A stretch of DNA of 64,000 nt from Candidatus Bathyarchaeota archaeon (GTDB lineage Archaea > Thermoproteota > Bathyarchaeia > Bathyarchaeales > Bathycorpusculaceae): contig JAOZHT010000001.1 in NCBI GenBank assembly GCA_026014735.1, positions 868,001 through 932,000 of the forward strand, read 5' to 3'. Below the pieces are notes generated by a model, which was not told the DNA's origin, ran no database searches, and was given only the letters and a program-made list of their open reading frames with translations. Both the position numbers and the translations under genes were made by a program. Of the stretch, positions 9,712 to 16,962 are shown in pieces. The stretch's first letter is position 1, and the number at the start of each line of letters is the position of its first letter.

Positions 9712-10983
9712 ATGAAGGCAAAGTTACTTGCAGTTCTGGTGGTTGTGGTGTTTGTTTATGGTTCAGTACTTGTGGCTTGTGCTGAGACAGTGACTAGTGT
9801 GTGGCGAGATGATATGAGTTATCAAAGCCTCACTGAGCTTAAGGCTGCAGGCTGGACAGTGACGCATGAAGATGGCGTGGGCTTCACAGGCGGCGCCGTA
9901 ACTTTAGATGGCACCTCCCAAGACACCGCTATCCACTATTCGCAGCAATTTTCATCTGGCATCTCCGACTGGAAGGTGGAGGACAAAAACAGATGGACCC
10001 TTGGTAGCCACTGCGGAAACAGCGTAACTGCAGTCACCAGCAAACATTCCTATACTTTCATGGCGGATGGCTGGTACGGTAACTATGTGTTTTATCGTGA
10101 TGGACAAAAAACAACGTTTGGAAGCTTCCAGGAAAACCAAAACACATGGTATACCCTGGCGATAGAGAAACAGGGCAACCAAATCACCATGTACTATAAC
10201 GGCGAAGTAAAAAGCACCTACACCGAGAAAGATACCTCAGCTTCCCAGCTGGTTGGCGTTGACGCGGTTTCTCCCTGGAAGGGCGGTGCCCAATACGATT
10301 ACTTTGAGGTCTATCAAATTGGAGATGCTAGCACCCAAGAAGCACAGAATTCCCTTCTAAGTAACCCAATCGTTATCGGTGGAATAATCGGGGCAGTCGC
10401 CGTTGGGGTGGGGGGTGCACTGTATTTCTTTGTGTTCAGTGGAGGAGCCGCTGGTAGCGCTGGAGGCGCGGCGGGTGGAGCGGCGGGAGGTTCGGGTTCA
10501 TCTGGCGGCGGTTCAGGTAGCGGAGGCGGCTCAGGCGGTGGTGGCGGAGAAAATCCTATGCTGCACCCCTCAGGAGGTACACTCATTCATCCATCAGGCA
10601 GCGTACCCAGCACCCTGCAGAGCAGCACCCCAAGTACCCTGCACAGTACTCAACCAAGCACGTTAAATGAGGTAGCAATGAATAACACAAGCGGACTGCA
10701 AATTGATATGCAGGCTAATCCCATGAACCAATATGCAACACAGCAGTCAGACTCACAAGTTCAGATGCATCAACAATTAAACCAAAAGATCGAGCAGGAA
10801 GCCGGGAATACTGATAGGTTAAGACTCAACCAGCAATTACAGGACCAAATAACTAAGCCGCAACAACAAATCCAAAATGACAAAATCAACACTCAAAACA
10901 AGATCAATCAACAAACAAACCAGCTTCTTCAGGGTTCAAGCGGCGAAGTAGCTGACAGCGGCAGCTCAAGCGGAGAAAGCTAA
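9712..10983 (+). CDS. secreted LamG-like protein with TM segment, Gly/Ser linker and Gln/Asn-rich tail
   Basis: The start is ATG 9712 after AGGAG. Residues 1-26 are a signal peptide. Residues about 30-210 form a concanavalin/laminin-G-like beta-sandwich (DDMSYQSLTELKAAGW, WYTLAIEKQGNQITMYYNG). A membrane helix (about 225-247) is followed by 45 residues of Gly/Ser repeats and short SGS/PSTL repeats, then about 110 residues very rich in Gln and Asn. The tail composition is prion-like. An extracellular binding domain and a cytoplasmic or outward low-complexity tail are inferred; orientation is uncertain. Confidence 0.75.
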   Translation: MKAKLLAVLVVVVFVYGSVLVACAETVTSVWRDDMSYQSLTELKAAGWTVTHEDGVGFTGGAVTLDGTSQDTAIHYSQQFSSGISDWKVEDKNRWTLGSHCGNSVTAVTSKHSYTFMADGWYGNYVFYRDGQKTTFGSFQENQNTWYTLAIEKQGNQITMYYNGEVKSTYTEKDTSASQLVGVDAVSPWKGGAQYDYFEVYQIGDASTQEAQNSLLSNPIVIGGIIGAVAVGVGGALYFFVFSGGAAGSAGGAAGGAAGGSGSSGGGSGSGGGSGGGGGENPMLHPSGGTLIHPSGSVPSTLQSSTPSTLHSTQPSTLNEVAMNNTSGLQIDMQANPMNQYATQQSDSQVQMHQQLNQKIEQEAGNTDRLRLNQQLQDQITKPQQQIQNDKINTQNKINQQTNQLLQGSSGEVADSGSSSGES

Positions 10984-10992
10984 GCCCCTTTT

Positions 10993-11106
10993 TTACTGTT
11001 TTGCCTGCTGGGCTTGCTTCTGCTCTTCTTTGTCGTCCCGCCTGTTCTTCACCATTTTTGCAGCAACAATTCTTCGCACCAAACCAAAACACCTCCCATC
11101 TGACAT
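10993..11106 (-). CDS. possible small Gln/Lys-rich ORF
   Basis: A 37-codon frame from ATG 11106 (or 28 codons from GTG 11079, preceded by GGAGGTG) ends in MVKNRRDDKEEQKQAQQAKQ. The highly charged tail is similar in style to the better supported ORF at 13063-13194. It is convergent to the LamG-like gene with 9 bases between the stops. It may be a real small basic protein or chance. Confidence 0.3.
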   Translation of the reverse strand: MSDGRCFGLVRRIVAAKMVKNRRDDKEEQKQAQQAKQ

Positions 11107-11285
11107 GGCGTCTTGTGCGTATCCATGCCTTGGAATTAACTGAGAATCACGGTTGTTTATACTGATATGTGGTTAACACAGCGTGCATACAAATGGGCGG
11201 TCATGCTTTCTCAGAAGCCTTCGAAAGAGGCAAGGGTGAATTGGTGCCATGACAAGTACGGATTCGCACCGCTCCCACGCAAACA

Positions 11286-11645
11286 CTATTGCGGGCAAAG
11301 CGTTTTTTCGCTTTTAACCTTAACCTTACCTCTGAGTCGCCATGTCACCCAGAAAACCGCCAGCCACAAGATAACCGTTAGGATAATCAGCACGCCCGTT
11401 TGGATAATGATTTGGTAGTACAAGGTGTCGGTTTGGTTTAGAAACTCTATAACTGAGATGTTAGGTCCAGTCGGCGTCGTCGGCCAGGGAAGAAAAGTTG
11501 ACCCCGCATTCGCCCAACCCAAGCGACCAGCATACGTTTGAACATAAGACGCTACCCAATAAGCAAACGCCATGTAAACAGTTACAACAAGCGCTAATAG
11601 AACCGTTAAAGCCAACCGAATCATTGCCCATACAGCGCCATGCAT
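11286..11645 (-). CDS. two-TM membrane protein
   Basis: This 119-residue protein has two clear membrane helices, about residues 9-32 and 80-106, joined by an extracytoplasmic loop of about 47 residues rich in Pro, Thr and Asn (PWPTTPTGPN). It ends with a Lys/Arg-rich tail. No family is recognised. The second ATG (MIRLAL) is an alternative start. It lies upstream, in the sense of transcription, of nothing obvious; 11107-11285 shows no other feature. Confidence 0.6.
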   Translation of the reverse strand: MHGAVWAMIRLALTVLLALVVTVYMAFAYWVASYVQTYAGRLGWANAGSTFLPWPTTPTGPNISVIEFLNQTDTLYYQIIIQTGVLIILTVILWLAVFWVTWRLRGKVKVKSEKTLCPQ

Positions 11646-11688
11646 AGGGGCAGATAGATGTCATCGTTAATTAGACTTCTGTTTTCAG

Positions 11689-11705
11689 TGATGTCGCCGT
11701 CCCAG
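11689..11705. repeat. 17-bp direct repeat, copy 1
   Basis: The 17-base sequence beginning TGATGTCGCCG and ending TCCCAG occurs here and again, identical, at 12940-12956. Both copies lie in non-coding sequence. On the minus strand both would read a WDGDI peptide, so they may be traces of a repeated coding sequence. Confidence 0.4.
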
Positions 11706-11759
11706 CCTTAGGGCAAAGTAATTTTCTGGGACTAATTACTGATTAGCTATTGCATGTTT

Positions 11760-12545
11760 CTAGTTATAAGGTTTTAGATAAATCCTTTTCTTCGCAAAAA
11801 ATGCAATTAGAGATATCATTGCAAACAAAGAAAAGAATGCGACAAAAGGTAACTCTGGCACTGAAGGGGCTGGGTTAGTATTATTGGCTGGTTCAGGAGT
11901 GCTTGTGATTGTTATTGTCTCAGTGTCGCTCCAACCACTTGGATTATAATAAAAGATATTGTCTGATACTGGATAAAATCCATCATAAGTAGTTTCTGTA
12001 TATTGATATGCTAACAACGCTTCTATTTGAAAATCAATTTTATCTCCAACTCGATAGTTCGCTGGAAAAGTTAAGACAGTATTACCCGTGTTTGATTGAA
12101 CTGGAAGGTCATCCGCATAATTTCCCCACATACTCTTATCGCCAGTATACGAAGGGTCATAATAAGCCGCCCAATCTGAAAATGATGTGTTTGGGTACGT
12201 CCAGTTTTCTGCAAAGTGACCTTTAAAACGAGTAAAGTAATACAAAGTAAGCGTATTGTTTCCTAAGGATGACGCATGCGGTTGATTCTTGATGGTCATT
12301 TCAATTAAATAATTTTCAACATGGCGTCCAGGTGTAGTGCTGGTAATTGTCTCTCCGTTATAGGGGTCTATGGTCGTAGTTGTCTGTGGAGGTATATCAT
12401 AGGATTTGTCAACATATCTTAAACTAAATTGGGGAACCTGCGGTTTAGGTATTGGCTCTGCAACAGTTAGTCCAACCATTAATAGACTAGAGAATGCGAG
12501 GATTACGACTAAGCAAATTGAGAGATATTTGCCCAAGCTACCCAT
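11760..12545 (-). CDS. secreted protein with C-terminal membrane anchor
   Basis: The 261-residue product has a signal peptide (residues 5-29). An extracellular beta-rich region of about 195 residues begins with PIPKPQVPQFSLRYVDKSYD and contains a Thr-rich turn. It ends in a Pro-flanked helix (VPELPFVAFFSLFAMI) and KKR. This layout, with VPE-x-P before a terminal helix and basic residues, is common in surface proteins of Bathyarchaeia-like archaea and methanogens. Its role on the cell surface is unknown. Base composition here is more AT-rich than in neighbouring genes. Confidence 0.75.
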   Translation of the reverse strand: MGSLGKYLSICLVVILAFSSLLMVGLTVAEPIPKPQVPQFSLRYVDKSYDIPPQTTTTIDPYNGETITSTTPGRHVENYLIEMTIKNQPHASSLGNNTLTLYYFTRFKGHFAENWTYPNTSFSDWAAYYDPSYTGDKSMWGNYADDLPVQSNTGNTVLTFPANYRVGDKIDFQIEALLAYQYTETTYDGFYPVSDNIFYYNPSGWSDTETITITSTPEPANNTNPAPSVPELPFVAFFSLFAMISLIAFFAKKRIYLKPYN

Positions 12546-13062
12546 ATTAGAAATTGATGGTTTTGTTTGGTTATATAATTTACTCGTTAAACCTTGTGTT
12601 TAGTCGGCGGCAACCCTTGTGGTGCTCGCTTAGACAAAACCCAACTTTGAAGGGGCGCTTACGAATGCAACACACTGCAGACAGGTACAGAAGCACATGC
12701 ATAAGGATGCCCCCAAGAGAACTACAAGCGCCTAATAACTCGGCCGCCGACACTGCATCTGCCCAGTTTTAGCCAAGAAAACATTGCATTCGGTGAGCCT
12801 ATAAATAGAGGGGGGATAGAGCGTGGCAAGCAACAGAAGCATAACCCGTCGCGGATAAGTTGAAGGGTTTTTGAGAGCAAATGAACTTGGGTGTTTGTAA
12901 CCTTTATCAATCTGAGTTGCTGCATATGTCGTTGGGGGATGATGTCGCCGTCCCAGTCTGATCGGGAAAGATGAAGAATTCGACAATTGACAGACCCCAA
13001 AGGATGCTGGATAGCGAGAATTGGCTTACAAAAAATGGGTGAAACTGTGGCGCTGACTGGGG
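12546..13062. other. 517-bp intergenic region without a convincing gene
   Basis: Open frames on both strands lack ribosome-binding sites and show shadow-like composition. A good TATA-like CCTATAAATAG lies at about 12798-12808 on the plus strand, followed by GGGGGGATAG and only an 11-codon GTG frame, so a short RNA transcript is possible. The second copy of a 17-bp direct repeat lies at 12940-12956. Confidence 0.4.
12940..12956. repeat. 17-bp direct repeat, copy 2
   Basis: This is identical to the copy at 11689-11705. Similarity extends only loosely downstream (a GGGCAAAG/GGGAAAG block about 10 bases later). Confidence 0.4.
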
Positions 13063-13194
13063 CTACTTTTTGCCTTTGGCGGCGTGCTTGGCAGGCAGCG
13101 ATACCTGTTTTTTCTCTTTGCGTTTCTGCTCTTTTTCACGCAGAAGTTGCTTGTGTTTTTCTAAACCTTCAGCTTTCTTGGCTTTTTTAGACAA
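13063..13194 (-). CDS. 43-residue Lys-rich protein
   Basis: The frame starts at TTG 13194 with GGTTGAGAG upstream and stops at TAG 13063. The product begins MSKKAKKAEGLEKHKQLL, continues as a charged helix rich in Lys, Glu and Gln, and ends HAAKGKK. Composition suggests a small nucleic-acid- or ribosome-binding basic protein. It is divergent from the zinc-ribbon gene at 13258. It is too short for standard gene calling, but the codon pattern and start context are good. Confidence 0.5.
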   Translation of the reverse strand: MSKKAKKAEGLEKHKQLLREKEQKRKEKKQVSLPAKHAAKGKK

Positions 13195-13257
13195 AATCTC
13201 TCAACCTTGCACATTAAGGGTTGCAGACGCTCAAAAACGTTGCCCTCAAGGATGACG

Positions 13258-13443
13258 ATGGAATATTTAAGGGAGAAAGGCAAGATATGCTTGGATGGAT
13301 TGCTGATGCGTTGCCCAAAATGTGGTTCACCCCGAGTGGAGCGCCAGAGAAACCAAGAGGTCAAATGTTTAGCGTGCGGTATGGTGTTCTATTTTGTTAC
13401 GCCCGATACGGGTTCAGCGGATTTTGACCGCTACCAACTATAA
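13258..13443 (+). CDS. small zinc-ribbon protein
   Basis: ATG 13258 (or 13252 in the same frame) has AAGGATGA just upstream. The 61-residue product has CPKCGSP and CLACGMVF pairs about 17 residues apart, a classic zinc ribbon, then a short acidic tail. Such single-ribbon proteins are common in archaea and usually of unknown partner. It is convergent to the DUF4013-like gene. Confidence 0.6.
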   Translation: MEYLREKGKICLDGLLMRCPKCGSPRVERQRNQEVKCLACGMVFYFVTPDTGSADFDRYQL

Positions 13444-13466
13444 AGAAAAGAAAGGCGCCCAAACCG

Positions 13467-14174
13467 CTAGGGTGGAGGTGGCGGTGGGGGAAACTGGTAA
13501 TTGTCGTACAGTACGCTGATTGCCCGTGCCAAAAAAGTTATGGGAAGCAACGCAAATATGCCCATTAAGCTTACGGCGAATAAGCCGATATGAAGGAAGT
13601 TGCCAAGTTGGGAACTGACAAAAATCACAATAAGCCATGAGACCAATGAGGCAAAGATGAAAAGCAAATAGCGCACCCAGCCTATGCGGGAAATGCTGCC
13701 CAGCAGGTCTTTGAAGGCAAACCCAGCCATCAGATTCTGGCGCTTAATCATGTTTACCTCGCTTATCACCGCAAATATGCCTACCACAAAGAACACCGCC
13801 ATAGACGCCAACGCGGCGCCAAGCACGTTTGCACTAAACTCCTCAGCCAGCCGCAAAATACTGCCAAACCCGCCGAATATGCCCACGCCAAAACCCAAGC
13901 CCACAACAGCCATCAATGCAACGGCGATGACACCCCAAAGTGCGCCGACAGCAGCGATTTTTAGAAGGGACATGACTAGTTCGGCCCAGTTGGGTTTTGT
14001 CAGCCGAGGCGGTTTGGTGCTGTTGGTGGGTTGCTTTACGATTTTATCAACGTAACGTATTAGGACAAGTATGTTTAGGAATGGTATTAAGCAGGCTATG
14101 ATTAGGATATACTGGTTTTTTTCGATTACTCCGAGTGTGTACTGGTATGCGTTTTTAAATTCTGATGTTAACAT
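13467..14174 (-). CDS. DUF4013-like membrane protein with poly-Pro C-terminus
   Basis: This 235-residue protein has hydrophobic segments at about residues 20-42, 68-95, 115-140, 165-190 and 195-220. The pattern of Gly-rich helices with a loop containing KPPRLTKPNWAEL resembles the DUF4013 family of archaeal membrane proteins. The last residues are a run of seven prolines, an odd exposed tail that could bind a partner or reflect slippage in the C-repeat. The function is unknown. It is monocistronic. Confidence 0.7.
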   Translation of the reverse strand: MLTSEFKNAYQYTLGVIEKNQYILIIACLIPFLNILVLIRYVDKIVKQPTNSTKPPRLTKPNWAELVMSLLKIAAVGALWGVIAVALMAVVGLGFGVGIFGGFGSILRLAEEFSANVLGAALASMAVFFVVGIFAVISEVNMIKRQNLMAGFAFKDLLGSISRIGWVRYLLFIFASLVSWLIVIFVSSQLGNFLHIGLFAVSLMGIFALLPITFLARAISVLYDNYQFPPPPPPP

Positions 14175-14381
14175 TTACTCCCCTTTCCCTTGATTGATTG
14201 CTTGCATAGGTGAATTTAAGATTTTTGGCGAGGGCTTAAGTGGGTTTATGCTAATTTTTGACGGTTTTTTTCTTCAGTTAATGCATATTACTCTAGCATA
14301 TGGGTTATGCGGTTCCATCTGAGTTTAGAGTGTTGATTGTGTCCTGAGCCCTTTTGTAGTTTATGCCCCACCAACAAGTTT

Positions 14382-14417
14382 ATATGAACAATACAACATA
14401 TGAAATATAGTTCATAT
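14382..14417. promoter_or_regulatory. palindrome ATATGAAC-N20-GTTCATAT upstream of arsR-type gene
   Basis: Perfect 8-base half-sites at 14382-14389 and 14410-14417 are separated by 20 bases and end 16 bases before the regulator's ATG. A TATA-like TTTATATG overlaps the left half-site. This position fits auto-repression by the ArsR-family protein it precedes, or two adjacent operator halves. Confidence 0.6.
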
Positions 14418-14433
14418 TAACAGGCGTGGAAAA

Positions 14434-14757
14434 ATGAAAAAAAGCCTAAACCAAACCTGCTACCGCTTCTTCACCAACCTCGCAAACCCCACCCGCCTCG
14501 CCGCAATCGAACAACTCCTAAAACAACCCATGAGCGTAGGAGAACTCGCCACAGCACTCAACCAAGAACAAAGCATGATAAGCCACAACCTCAAACCCCT
14601 CCTCGACTGCAACATCATCACCATACAACGAGACGGAAAAAAACACATCTACCTCGTCAACCGCGAAACCATAATCCCCATCTTTGCCGCCATCGAAAAC
14701 CACGCCCAAAAATATTGCCCCACAGGCGGAAAATGCCTAAGGGAGGAACAAGCATGA
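14434..14757 (+). CDS. ArsR-family transcription regulator
   Basis: This is a 107-residue winged-helix protein. Its recognition region MSVGELATALNQEQSMISHNL and the IQRDGKKHIYLV wing are typical of ArsR/SmtB proteins. The C-terminal CPTGGKC pair could bind metal or an iron-sulfur centre. Its stop overlaps the ATG of the following iron-sulfur gene (ATGA), so regulator and target are one operon. A palindrome lies just upstream. The effector is unknown; a metal or redox signal is likely from context. Confidence 0.88.
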   Translation: MKKSLNQTCYRFFTNLANPTRLAAIEQLLKQPMSVGELATALNQEQSMISHNLKPLLDCNIITIQRDGKKHIYLVNRETIIPIFAAIENHAQKYCPTGGKCLREEQA

Positions 14758-15404
14758 AAAGAAAAATCGTTAACATAGACGAAAACCTCTGCAACGGCTG
14801 CGGCGCATGCATCCCCAAATGCGTCGAAGGCGCACTGCAAATCGTCGATGGAAAAGCACGAATAGTCAAGGACACCTACTGCGATGGCTTAGGCGCATGC
14901 CTGGGACAGTGCCCGCAGGGAGCCATAACCATCACGGAGCGGGAAGCAGACCCCTTCAGCCAAGCCGAAGTCCACGAATTCCACAAAGCCCAAGCCGCCA
15001 AAACCCCCATCGCCCCCGCCACAACAGCAGCCAATGTACCCAAAAAGCCCCAGTGGCCAGTAAAAATCAACCTCGTCCCCCCCAAAGCCCCCTTCTACGA
15101 AAACGCGCATATCCTGCTTGCCGCCGACTGTGCACCTGTGGCTCTGAAAAGCTTCCAGCAGCACATGGCAGGCAAATACGTCATCATCGGCTGCCCCAAA
15201 TTCAACGATGCACGAGCATACGCAGAGAAACTCACCGAAATCTTCCAAAACAACAACATCGGCGCAGTCACAGTTATGCATATGGAGGTGCCCTGCTGCA
15301 CTGGACTTAAATGGGCAGTCAACAAAGCCCTGGAGGCATCCGGCAAGCATATTTCAGTTAAAGAACTCGAAGTCAAAGTGGGAGGTGAAATCGTTGAGCT
15401 CTGA
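14754..15404 (+). CDS. 4Fe-4S ferredoxin-like protein
   Basis: The start is ATG 14754 after GGGAGGAAC; the product has 216 residues. The N-terminal domain has one canonical cluster motif (CNGCGACIPKC) and a second block CDGLGACLGQCP, whose CX5CX3CP spacing departs from the usual CX2CX2CX3CP. A linker rich in Ala/Pro/Lys (about 80-105) is followed by a 110-residue domain with AADCAPVALKSF, IGCPKF and VPCCTGLKWA, which supplies more Cys ligands. A redox or electron-transfer role controlled by the ArsR protein is inferred. Confidence 0.85.
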   Translation: MKRKIVNIDENLCNGCGACIPKCVEGALQIVDGKARIVKDTYCDGLGACLGQCPQGAITITEREADPFSQAEVHEFHKAQAAKTPIAPATTAANVPKKPQWPVKINLVPPKAPFYENAHILLAADCAPVALKSFQQHMAGKYVIIGCPKFNDARAYAEKLTEIFQNNNIGAVTVMHMEVPCCTGLKWAVNKALEASGKHISVKELEVKVGGEIVEL

Positions 15405-15645
15405 CAAACCAGTAGCCAAAAACCCCGAGACCTGCCCAGGACTGCGCGACATGCTGCAGCCCAAACCCGCCTACATCAACTGCCACGTCTGCGGCTCAGA
15501 ACTCGAAATCTGGAGCGACGAAGACAAAACCACCTGCCCCAGCTGCGGCGCCGAATGGAAACGCCCCGACCCCTCCGCGGCATGCCTTGAATACTGCCAG
15601 TACGCGGACAAATGCCGAGCCATAATCGATTCCCGTAGACACTAG
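15394..15645 (+). CDS. small zinc-ribbon protein of the iron-sulfur operon
   Basis: TTG 15394 lies 4 bases after the strong GGAGGTGAAA and inside the end of the ferredoxin gene (overlap of 11 bases). The 83-residue product has CHVCGSE and CPSCGAEW pairs, a zinc ribbon, then CLEYCQYADKC, which adds three more Cys. It forms the third gene of the arsR/ferredoxin operon. A T-rich stretch (CTTTAATTTTTTTATATA, about 15653-15671) follows and likely ends transcription. Confidence 0.75.
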   Translation: MSSDKPVAKNPETCPGLRDMLQPKPAYINCHVCGSELEIWSDEDKTTCPSCGAEWKRPDPSAACLEYCQYADKCRAIIDSRRH

Positions 15646-15730
15646 GCTCTTTATCTTTAATTTTTTTATATATTTGTAATTAATCTTGGATATCCGTAAA
15701 CCCTAAAAGGCATCGTGCCAGAATGTATTT

Positions 15731-15865
15731 TGGCTTTCACTTAGTGCCGCTTGGTATGCACGCATAAAGCCCCTTACCTGTACCCTATCCGTAGTCTCTA
15801 TGTGAACTCGGGAGGCCCAACTTTGACATTAAGCGGGTTGCGTGGACAAGCGCCAGTGAAAGCCA
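15731..15865. ncRNA. 135-bp imperfect inverted repeat, candidate structured RNA or MITE-like element
   Basis: TGGCTTTCAC (15731-15740) pairs perfectly with GTGAAAGCCA (15856-15865). After a small internal loop, CGCTTG (15749-15754) pairs with CAAGCG (15847-15852), and CACGC pairs with GCGTG further in. The loop region of about 70 bases is GC-rich and non-coding on both strands. The long hairpin could be an RNA read from either strand or a small mobile element. On the minus strand it lies downstream of a NikR-like box and TATA. Confidence 0.5.
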
Positions 15866-15943
15866 CTTTTCTGTTTTTTGAGTTTGCTTTTTGAGGGCTT
15901 GTTTGGTGTTTTGGTGTGCTTGGGGCGGAACGCTTATATGTTC

Positions 15944-15971
15944 GTGTTACTTTCAAGTAAAAACGTAACAC
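15944..15971. promoter_or_regulatory. NikR-type operator GTGTTAC-N14-GTAACAC
   Basis: Half-sites at 15944-15950 and 15965-15971 are perfectly complementary and 14 bases apart. This is the form I recall for NikR of Desulfovibrio. A TATA-like CTTATATG (15933-15940) preceded by GCGGAAC lies just upstream on the plus strand, so the box would cover the expected start near 15960. The TATA is nearly symmetric, so minus-strand transcription is also possible. nikR is 2.9 kb away. Confidence 0.7.
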
Positions 15972-16125
15972 CGAAACCGGGTGCTACTTAACTCTACCAA
16001 CAACAAGTCCCACCGGTTGTGCGCCAAGGCAAACCTTTCAGCTGGCAGTAAACGGCTGAAACCCCAAAAAGGCGTCTAGACACATAAACCCCCGATTTAG
16101 TGCCTAAACGGGTTTACCTTGCCGC
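15960..16125 (+). ncRNA. candidate nickel-controlled structured RNA
   Basis: No ATG occurs on the plus strand between 15960 and 16150, and no gene on either strand uses this promoter. Complementary blocks include AACCGG 15975-15980 with CCGGTT 16013-16018, and CAAGGCAAACC 16025-16035 with GGTTTACCTTG 16111-16121 (one mismatch). The latter encloses TTTCAGC 16036-16042 with GCTGAAA 16055-16061, and CGATTTAG with CTAAACG (16093-16110). A GTG frame of 33 codons at 15981 lacks a ribosome site. The ends are estimates. Confidence 0.45.
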
Positions 16126-16149
16126 ATTTCTCTCCATTTTCCTGCCGAA

Positions 16150-16962
16150 TCAGGACAGCTTCTTATAAAGCAGCGTCAAGAGGAAAAACATCACCAAAAC
16201 AAACACAATAACCCCTGCAGTCACGATGTTAAACAGGGCAGAGAGCATAATCCCAATAACGGTGCTAATTATGCTAAAGCAAACCGCTGCCAGCAGAGTC
16301 TTGCGGAACGAAAAATTCAGTTTAAGCGCGCAGAGTCCCGGTATCACCAGAAGCGCCACCACAAGGATCGTGCCGATGACCTTAATCGACAAGACGATTG
16401 TGACGGCTACGAGTAAATCAAAAACCATCGAAAGCGCCCTTGTGGGTATACCCATAATCCGCGAATCCTCCTCATCAAACACCATCGAGAGCAGTTCCCG
16501 CCGGAAAAACCCTATGAAGAGCAAAACCGACATACCCAAAACCGAAACCAAAGCCAAATCGGCCCAGTCAATGGTCAATATGGAACCGAAGAGGTAACTG
16601 AAGAGCTCCACGTTAAACCCGCCGGCTAAACTAATCACGATTAACCCAGTGGAGAAACCCAGCGCCAACATAACCGCAATCGCGGAATCCGACGTCGTGA
16701 TTTTCCGCCGCCGCATATACGAGATAGCGAAAACCGCCAGCACCGAGACCGCCAGCGCTGTTAAAAGCGGATTTATGCCCAAAAGCAGTCCTAACGCGAT
16801 GCCGCCAAACGCCGTGTGCGAGAGGCCATCGCCCACCATGGCTTCTTTCTTTAAAATCAGAAACATCCCCACCAAGCCACAGGCAACCGCTGCAATTATG
16901 CCGCCGACCAGCGCATTCTGGAAGAACTGGTAGCCAAATAGGCTCAACGGATCAGCGCTCAT
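16150..16962 (-). CDS. znuB: zinc/manganese-type ABC transporter permease
   Basis: The 270-residue version starting MSADPLSLFG at 16962 is preferred; it overlaps the ATPase gene by 11 bases. Eight or nine membrane helices, the early GGIIAAVACGLVGMF segment and the GDGLSHTAFGG motif are diagnostic of the ABC-3 (ZnuB/MntB/TroC) family. It forms the channel for a divalent metal delivered by the solute-binding protein encoded at 17784-18746. It is the last gene of the operon; the region downstream is non-coding. Confidence 0.92.
   Translation of the reverse strand: MSADPLSLFGYQFFQNALVGGIIAAVACGLVGMFLILKKEAMVGDGLSHTAFGGIALGLLLGINPLLTALAVSVLAVFAISYMRRRKITTSDSAIAVMLALGFSTGLIVISLAGGFNVELFSYLFGSILTIDWADLALVSVLGMSVLLFIGFFRRELLSMVFDEEDSRIMGIPTRALSMVFDLLVAVTIVLSIKVIGTILVVALLVIPGLCALKLNFSFRKTLLAAVCFSIISTVIGIMLSALFNIVTAGVIVFVLVMFFLLTLLYKKLS

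Noticed and set aside
12722-13000. 92-codon minus-strand ORF
   Set aside because: There is no ribosome site, the composition is shadow-like, and it crosses a TATA-like sequence and a short repeat.
15731-15865. SRP (7S) RNA
   Set aside because: There is a long hairpin, but the conserved helix-8 GGAAGG/AGCA loop sequences are not present.
16021-16082. H/ACA guide RNA
   Set aside because: A hairpin with inner loops is followed by ACA, but the distance from pocket to ACA looks too long and no K-turn is clear. Kept only as a general structured-RNA candidate.
15960-16125. Cobalamin riboswitch
   Set aside because: A GTCCCACCGG stretch recalls the B12-box region, but the remaining conserved core is absent and no gene follows on the plus strand.
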